Shown here one piece after another: positions 59,857-64,000 of a DNA stretch of 64,000 bases. The stretch comes from RHKX01 sp963784885 (GTDB taxonomy: Bacteria; Actinomycetota; Thermoleophilia; Solirubrobacterales; 70-9), in contig CAWATA010000005.1 in the NCBI GenBank assembly GCA_963784885.1, positions 186,001-250,000 of the forward strand, given 5' to 3'. Numbering within the stretch: the stretch's first letter is position 1; every line of letters starts with the position of its first letter. Both the position numbers and the translations under genes were made by a program. The notes below the pieces were generated by a model. The model searched no databases, was not told where the DNA came from, and worked only from the letters and a program-made list of their open reading frames with translations.

Positions 59857-60819
59857 ATGCCCCGCGAACCTGCAGAAACCGGCCCCCACAGCCGGTTTCT
59901 GCAACCTCGCGCGGGGAGCTGGCCGGCGATCGCCGAGGTCGCCCGCTCGCAGCATGGGGTCATCTCCCTTTCCCAGCTCATTGACTGCGGGTTCACCGCT
60001 GCGGGCGTGACGACGCTCGCCCAGGCCAAGAAGCTCCACCGCGTCCATCGCGGGGTCTATGCGCTCGGGCCGGCGCCGCTGTCGCCGCTCGGCAACCGGA
60101 TGGCCGCCGTGCTCGCCTGCGGGCCGGGATCGCTGCTCGCCGGCCGCTCCGCCGGGACCCACCTCGGACTGATCGCGAACTCGAGTTCGTTGATCGACGT
60201 GATGACGCCGCGACAGGTCCGGCGGCGGGGAATCCGCGCGCACGCCCTGCCCACGCTCGCGGCCGCGGACCGGGTAACCCGGCTTGCCGTGCCCTGCACG
60301 TCGGTGGCACGGACGCTGCTCGACCTGGCCGCGGTCAGGTCGAGCGACGTCCGCGATGCCCTCGAGCAGGCCGAAACCCTCGGCGAGTTCGACCTCAACG
60401 CCATCGACGACGTGCTCGAGCGCAACGCCGGCCACAGAGGCGTCCGCCGGCTGCGGAACGCGGTGAGGGCGATGGGCGCCGGCGGTCCGCGCTTCCGCAG
60501 CGAGTTCGAGCGGCGCCTGATGCCGATCTTCCGGGAGGCCCGCCTGCCCGTTCCGCTCGTCAATCACACGATCGAGCTGCCGGACGGGCCGATCGAGGTC
60601 GACTTCTGGTGGCCGTCGCTGCGTCTCGTGGCGGAGGTCGACGGCTACCGGTTCCACGGCAACCGGCGCGGGTTCCGGAACGACCGCCGCCGCGACCGGG
60701 GCCTGGCGGCGGTCGGGATCCTGTCCGTTCGCTTCGTTTGGGAGGACCTCGACGACCGGCGGCGCCTCGTCGCCGAGCTCAGCTCGGTGCTGGCAAGCCG
60801 CCTCGCCCTCTCCGGCTGA
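59857..60819 (+). CDS. AbiEi-like / DUF559-domain protein
   Basis: 320 residues from ATG 59857. Residues ~28-75 form an AbiEi-antitoxin-type winged helix (ARSQHGVISLSQLIDCGFTA, LHRVHRGVYALG). The C-terminal ~90 residues are DUF559/Vsr-like nuclease fold: FRSEFERRLMPIFREA, IEVDFWWPSLRLVAEVDGYR, FRNDRRRDRGLAAVGILSVR. No AbiEii-type toxin gene lies next to it. The first 20 codons lie inside a large hairpin (see the repeat entry), so translation may actually begin later or be controlled by it. Confidence 0.78.
   Translation: MPREPAETGPHSRFLQPRAGSWPAIAEVARSQHGVISLSQLIDCGFTAAGVTTLAQAKKLHRVHRGVYALGPAPLSPLGNRMAAVLACGPGSLLAGRSAGTHLGLIANSSSLIDVMTPRQVRRRGIRAHALPTLAAADRVTRLAVPCTSVARTLLDLAAVRSSDVRDALEQAETLGEFDLNAIDDVLERNAGHRGVRRLRNAVRAMGAGGPRFRSEFERRLMPIFREARLPVPLVNHTIELPDGPIEVDFWWPSLRLVAEVDGYRFHGNRRGFRNDRRRDRGLAAVGILSVRFVWEDLDDRRRLVAELSSVLASRLALSG
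59860..59916. repeat. Large inverted repeat over the start of the AbiEi-like gene
   Basis: Outer arms CCCCGCG (59860-59866) and CGCGGGG (59910-59916); inner perfect 13-bp arms TGCAGAAACCGGC (59871-59883) and GCCGGTTTCTGCA (59891-59903) around a 7-nt loop. It could be an operator, a translation-blocking hairpin, or the terminator of the acyltransferase gene 70 nt upstream. Confidence 0.75.
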
Positions 60820-60868
60820 TCGGCGCGAGGCGGGACCGCTCCGATCTGAGTCTCTGAACGGGCCACAG

Positions 60869-60958
60869 CGGAGAGGGAGGGATTCGAACCCTCGAGAGAG
60901 CTTGTCGCCCCCTACTCGCTTAGCAGGCGAGTGCCTTCAGCCGCTCGGCCACCTCTCC
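60869..60958 (-). tRNA. tRNA-Ser (anticodon GCT)
   Basis: Minus strand, 90 nt with the long variable arm of serine tRNAs. Acceptor GGAGAGG/CCTCTCC, anticodon stem CTCGC/GCGAG with loop CTGCTAA, T-arm with GGTTCGAATC. Decodes AGC/AGT. Confidence 0.95.
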
Positions 60959-61099
60959 GGGGGGTTCGCCGCAGACGTCAAGCCGGCCCGCGAACGGCGC
61001 CGATTCTAGAGGCAGCCGGGTGCATCTGCGCGTTCCAGCGCCATGGCCGGGTGCGGCGGCGCTCCCGGCGGGCGAAGCGGCGGGCGCGGGAGCATCGGC

Positions 61100-61105
61100 T
61101 AGGCT
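61100..61105 (+). promoter_or_regulatory. Predicted -10 box (TAGGCT)
   Basis: TAGGCT lies 9 nt before ATG 61115; no Shine-Dalgarno seen. Confidence 0.4.
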
Positions 61106-61114
61106 CGCGCCGAG

Positions 61115-62329
61115 ATGAGCCCGCCCGTCGCCGACGCCCTCCACGACCGCTACGAGGCGATCTTCGAGGGGATCGAGGCACCGTTCGCGTTCGTCGACCT
61201 CGAAGCGCTCGCCGCCAATGCCGACTCGATGCTCGCCCGCGCCGGCTCGAAGCCGATCCGGGTCGCCTCGAAGTCGGTCCGCTCCCGCGACGTCCTCGAG
61301 CGGATCGACGAGCGCGACGGGCGGTTCCAGGGCCTGCTCACCTACACGCTCCCGGAGGCGCTGATGCTGGCCGAGGCCGGCCGGCGCGACCTCGTGGTCG
61401 CCTACCCGACCGTCGACCGCCACGCGATCTCGCGCCTGGCCGAGCTCGCCAACTCCGAACCCACAGCGTCGCCGGTCCTGATGGTCGACGAGGCGGCCCA
61501 GCTCGACCTGATCGAGGGCGCGGTCGGCGGCGGTCCGAGCCCGATCCCGGTCGCCATCGACATCGATGCCGGCTACCGCGCGCTCCGCGGAGCGATCCAG
61601 GCTGGACCGAAGCGCTCGCCGATCAGGACCGCCGCCGCCGCCCGCAGTTTCGCCGAGGAGATCGTCTCGCGCCCGGGACTCGAGCTGGCCGGCCTGATGG
61701 CCTACGAGGGCCAGGTCGCCGGCGTCGGCGACGCGGCGCCCGGCCGGGCGCTCCGGAACGCCGGAATCCGCCGGATGCAGCGCGCCTCGATGACCGAGAT
61801 CGCCGAGCGCCGCGCCGAGATCGTCGCCGCGGTGGAGGCGGTCGCGCCGCTTCGCTTCGTCAACGGCGGCGGCACCGGCAGCCTCGAGCTGACGGCCCGC
61901 GAGGATGCGGTGACGGAGCTTGCGGCCGGCTCGGGCTTCTACGCACCCGCCTTGTTCGACGACTACAGCCGCTTCTCGCTGCTACCCGCCGCGGGCTTCG
62001 CGCTGCCGATCGTGCGCCGCCCTGCCCCCGGATGCGTCACCGCGCTCGGCGGCGGGTACGTCGCCTCGGGCGCTGCCGGCGCCGACCGGCTGCCGCAACC
62101 CTGGCTGCCGGACGGGCTCCACCTCGATCGCTTCGAGGGCGCCGGCGAGGTGCAGACGCCACTGCTCGGGGAGGTCGCCGTCCGGCTCCGGGTCGGCGAC
62201 CGCGTCTACATGCGCCACGCCAAGGCGGGTGAGCTCTGCGAGCACTTCGACTCGCTGTACCTCGTCGAGGGCGACGCGATCGTCGGCGAGGCCCTCACCT
62301 ACCGCGGCGAGGGCTACTCGTTCCTCTGA
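61115..62329 (+). CDS. PLP-dependent amino acid aldolase/deaminase (alanine-racemase fold)
   Basis: 404 residues. Type III PLP enzyme related to D-threonine aldolase and D-serine dehydratase: FAFVDLEALAANADSML then RVASKSVRSRDVL with the PLP lysine (~residue 52), GLLTYTLPEALMLAE, PVAIDIDAGYRALRG, LAGLMAYEGQVAG, FVNGGGTGSLELT and the C-terminal YMRHAKAGELCEHF that resembles the metal-binding HxxxxxxC region. The substrate is not certain. Confidence 0.82.
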   Translation: MSPPVADALHDRYEAIFEGIEAPFAFVDLEALAANADSMLARAGSKPIRVASKSVRSRDVLERIDERDGRFQGLLTYTLPEALMLAEAGRRDLVVAYPTVDRHAISRLAELANSEPTASPVLMVDEAAQLDLIEGAVGGGPSPIPVAIDIDAGYRALRGAIQAGPKRSPIRTAAAARSFAEEIVSRPGLELAGLMAYEGQVAGVGDAAPGRALRNAGIRRMQRASMTEIAERRAEIVAAVEAVAPLRFVNGGGTGSLELTAREDAVTELAAGSGFYAPALFDDYSRFSLLPAAGFALPIVRRPAPGCVTALGGGYVASGAAGADRLPQPWLPDGLHLDRFEGAGEVQTPLLGEVAVRLRVGDRVYMRHAKAGELCEHFDSLYLVEGDAIVGEALTYRGEGYSFL

Positions 62330-62330
62330 G

Positions 62331-63674
62331 TCAGCGGCGCCTGCGGCGCCGGCGCGAGGACGCGACGACCGGCCCGAGTACCTGTTCGAGATAGGGGTTG
62401 GCGAAGGCGCCACCCGGATCGAGCCGGCCGCGGACGGACTTGAAGTCCTCGAAGCGAGGGTAGAGGCCGGCGAGCTCGTGCGCGGTCAAGGAGTGGCGCT
62501 TGCCCCAGTGCGGCCGGCCGCCGTACTCGGCCATCACCGCGGCGACGGCGTCGAAGTAGGGCTGCCAATCGCCCTTGTGGTCGTGATGGACGGCGACGTA
62601 GGCGCTGTCGCGGCCGTGCGCGGGGCTGAGCATCGCGTCGTCGCCGGCGACGAATCGGACCTCGATCGGAAAGCAGACCTCGAGCTCGGGACGCGAGGCG
62701 ATCTCGAGCACCCGCTCGACCGCCTCGCGGGCCTTCTCGCGCGGGATCGCGTACTCCATCTCGGTGAAGCGGATGCGGCGCTCGGAGGCATAGACGCGGA
62801 AGCTCGCATCGACCTTGCGGCTCTTCCCGGTCCCGGCGGCGGCCAGCCGCGAGAGCGTCGGGATCGCCGCCGGCAAGTGGCGGGCGAGGTGGGCGAACGC
62901 CCCGGCGAGCCAGTTCTCGACGACGACCTCCTGGGCGTAGACGGCGGCCGGGCTCGGCGGCTCGGCCGGCGCCTGCGTCCGCGTCGACTCCCGGCACAGC
63001 GCCGTCTCGGTGTGCGGAAACACGTAGAACTCGAAGTGGTCGAGCGTGCCCACGAAGTGGTCGAGGCCGTCGAGCACCTCGGCGAGCGGGCGGGGCCGGT
63101 CGGTGCGGTCGATCCGGAAGTTCGTGATCGTCCGGAGGGTGGCCGAGTAGACGATCCCGAGGGCACCGATGCCGATCCGGGCGGCCTTCAGCATCTCGGC
63201 GTCGTCCGGGCCGATCTCGTGCAGCGCGCCGTCGGCGGTGACGATCTCCAGCCCCTCGACCTGGGAGGAGAGGTTGCGGAAGGCGGCCCCGGTCCCATGC
63301 GTTCCGGTCGAGATCGAGCCGGCGAGGGTCTGGCGGTCGATGTCGCCGAGGTTCTCGAGCGCGAGCCCGCGGCGGTCGAGCCGGCGGTTGAGGTCACTTA
63401 GCGTGATCCCCGCCTCGACCTTGACCCTCCCGCCGGCGGGATCCCAGTCGAGCACGCGGTTGAGCAGGCCGATGTCCAGCATCACCCCGTCGGTCAGGGG
63501 CGCGCCGCTGAACGAGTGGCCCGAGCCCGCGGCCTTCAGCATCCGCCCCTGCTCGGTGGCGGCGATCGCGAACGCGATCAGCCCCTCCCGGGTCCGCGGC
63601 CGCTGGATCAGCAGCGGCCGGCAGCGTTGCTCGCCCGACCAGTTCCGCCACCGTCTGCGCAGTTCGTCCGCCAC
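62331..63674 (-). CDS. FAD-linked aldonolactone oxidase (D-arabinono-1,4-lactone oxidase type)
   Basis: 447 residues from GTG 63674, supported by TAGGGT 7 nt upstream (complement of 63682-63687). N-terminal FAD domain: LKAAGSGHSFSGAPLTDG with the histidine expected to bind FAD, VKVEAGITLSDLNRRLDRRG, TLAGSISTGTHGTG. C-terminal GGRPHWGKRHSL carries the HWGK motif of aldonolactone oxidases. It oxidises a sugar lactone or polyol with O2; precise substrate unknown. Convergent with the preceding gene by 1 nt. Confidence 0.9.
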   Translation of the reverse strand: MADELRRRWRNWSGEQRCRPLLIQRPRTREGLIAFAIAATEQGRMLKAAGSGHSFSGAPLTDGVMLDIGLLNRVLDWDPAGGRVKVEAGITLSDLNRRLDRRGLALENLGDIDRQTLAGSISTGTHGTGAAFRNLSSQVEGLEIVTADGALHEIGPDDAEMLKAARIGIGALGIVYSATLRTITNFRIDRTDRPRPLAEVLDGLDHFVGTLDHFEFYVFPHTETALCRESTRTQAPAEPPSPAAVYAQEVVVENWLAGAFAHLARHLPAAIPTLSRLAAAGTGKSRKVDASFRVYASERRIRFTEMEYAIPREKAREAVERVLEIASRPELEVCFPIEVRFVAGDDAMLSPAHGRDSAYVAVHHDHKGDWQPYFDAVAAVMAEYGGRPHWGKRHSLTAHELAGLYPRFEDFKSVRGRLDPGGAFANPYLEQVLGPVVASSRRRRRRR

Positions 63675-63681
63675 GGGGCCA

Positions 63682-63687
63682 ACCCTA
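63682..63687 (-). promoter_or_regulatory. Predicted -10 box (TAGGGT) of lactone oxidase gene
   Basis: TAGGGT on the minus strand, 7 nt before GTG 63674. Leaderless pattern; it decides the start over the longer frame that would enter the tRNA region. Confidence 0.45.
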
Positions 63688-63739
63688 GCGACGGCGGGGA
63701 ATCCGCTTCGGCGCCGGGTGGGAGACAATCCTCCCACCC

Positions 63740-63827
63740 GGAGGGGTGGCAGAGCGGTCGAATGCGCCGGTCTTGAAAACCGGTGACGGGCAACCCCCGT
63801 CCGTGGGTTCGAATCCCACCCCCTCCG
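63740..63827 (+). tRNA. tRNA-Ser (anticodon TGA)
   Basis: Acceptor GGAGGGG/CCCCTCC, anticodon stem CCGGT/ACCGG with loop CTTGAAA (TGA), long variable arm and T-arm GTGGGTTCGAATCCCAC. Decodes TCA. Confidence 0.95.
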
Positions 63828-63846
63828 CTCGCGGCCGGGAGGGGCG

Positions 63847-64000
63847 CTACTTGACCTTGACCTTCCCGTTCATGCCCGTGTGGAGCGTGCACCGGTACTT
63901 GTAGGTGCCCTTCTGCTTGAACTTGTGGCTGTACTTGCCCTTGCGCATGACCGGGCTCTTGAAGCCGCTGCCCTTGACGTTGTGCTTGCCCTGGACGAAC
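63847..64000 (-). CDS. Cupredoxin-domain protein, C-terminal part
   Basis: The last 50 codons are visible, stop at 63847-63849, entering from the right edge. YSHKFKQKGTYKYRCTLHTG followed by M gives the blue-copper ligand set Cys-x2-His-x2-Met, preceded by FKSPVMRKGK. Probably a secreted plastocyanin/azurin-like copper protein. N-terminus is outside the window. Confidence 0.8.
   Translation of the reverse strand, partial: FVQGKHNVKGSGFKSPVMRKGKYSHKFKQKGTYKYRCTLHTGMNGKVKVK

Noticed and set aside
57721..60657. 978-residue minus-strand protein
   Set aside because: Only the last 193 residues (HD domain) have family features; the rest is antisense to the WS/DGAT and AbiEi-like genes.
61920..63401. 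493-residue plus-strand frame
   Set aside because: Antisense to the lactone oxidase and out of frame with the aldolase-like gene; no motifs.

Overview
This window is high-GC DNA from an actinobacterium, most likely class Thermoleophilia (Solirubrobacterales-type). The evidence is two wax-ester synthase/DGAT genes, a heliorhodopsin, CSLREA/beta-helix and FG-GAP secreted proteins, and a secreted protein of the 'ALSGTAYAA ... GAVKSKQI' type that is abundant in that class. The taxonomic call is inference from gene content. Many genes start 6-9 nt downstream of a TAGGNT-like hexamer, which suggests leaderless transcripts; genes inside operons use Shine-Dalgarno sites or stop/start overlaps.

1-5.2 kb: ordinary chromosomal genes (kinase-like DUF protein, DUF4239 membrane protein, Nudix hydrolase, secreted GH31 glycosidase). 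5.3-12.9 kb: the most interesting locus. A divergent winged-helix regulator faces a tightly overlapping run: small ORF, dabB, dabA (inorganic-carbon uptake pair), a PII-like protein, purK, purE and fabI. It couples bicarbonate uptake to a bicarbonate-consuming step of purine synthesis and to fatty-acid synthesis, with no RuBisCO or carboxysome gene in view. dabB and dabA carry three single-base frameshifts as given.

12.9-38 kb: signalling and redox genes (hydrolase-cyclase fusion, MFS pump, truncated haemoglobin overlapping a class III cyclase, REC-flavoprotein fusion), a heliorhodopsin, a YWTD-type propeller, an orphan type IV pilin, a TPR-LuxR regulator, FetAB-type metal export, and assorted hydrolases and membrane proteins.

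38.2-51.8 kb: an accessory island. It ends at an intact tRNA-Arg(ACG), and direct copies of the tRNA 3' half lie at 38.26, 39.25, 39.70 and 41.80 kb; the three longest stop at the anticodon loop. This is the expected scar of repeated tyrosine-recombinase integration. The island holds a broken integrase, a 357-bp duplication of a cyclase 3' end, a broken beta-helix gene, a dispersed ~60-bp repeat family, and secreted or surface proteins (FG-GAP/fasciclin, GTAYAA-type), a tocopherol-cyclase-like protein and a methyltransferase.

51.9-64 kb: core-like genes resume: cytochrome P450, VOC protein, a polyamine ABC importer (binding protein and two permeases, no ATPase), HD-domain protein, second WS/DGAT, AbiEi/DUF559-like protein whose start lies in a large hairpin, a PLP-dependent aldolase/racemase-like enzyme, an aldonolactone-oxidase-type flavoprotein, two tRNA-Ser genes and a truncated cupredoxin.
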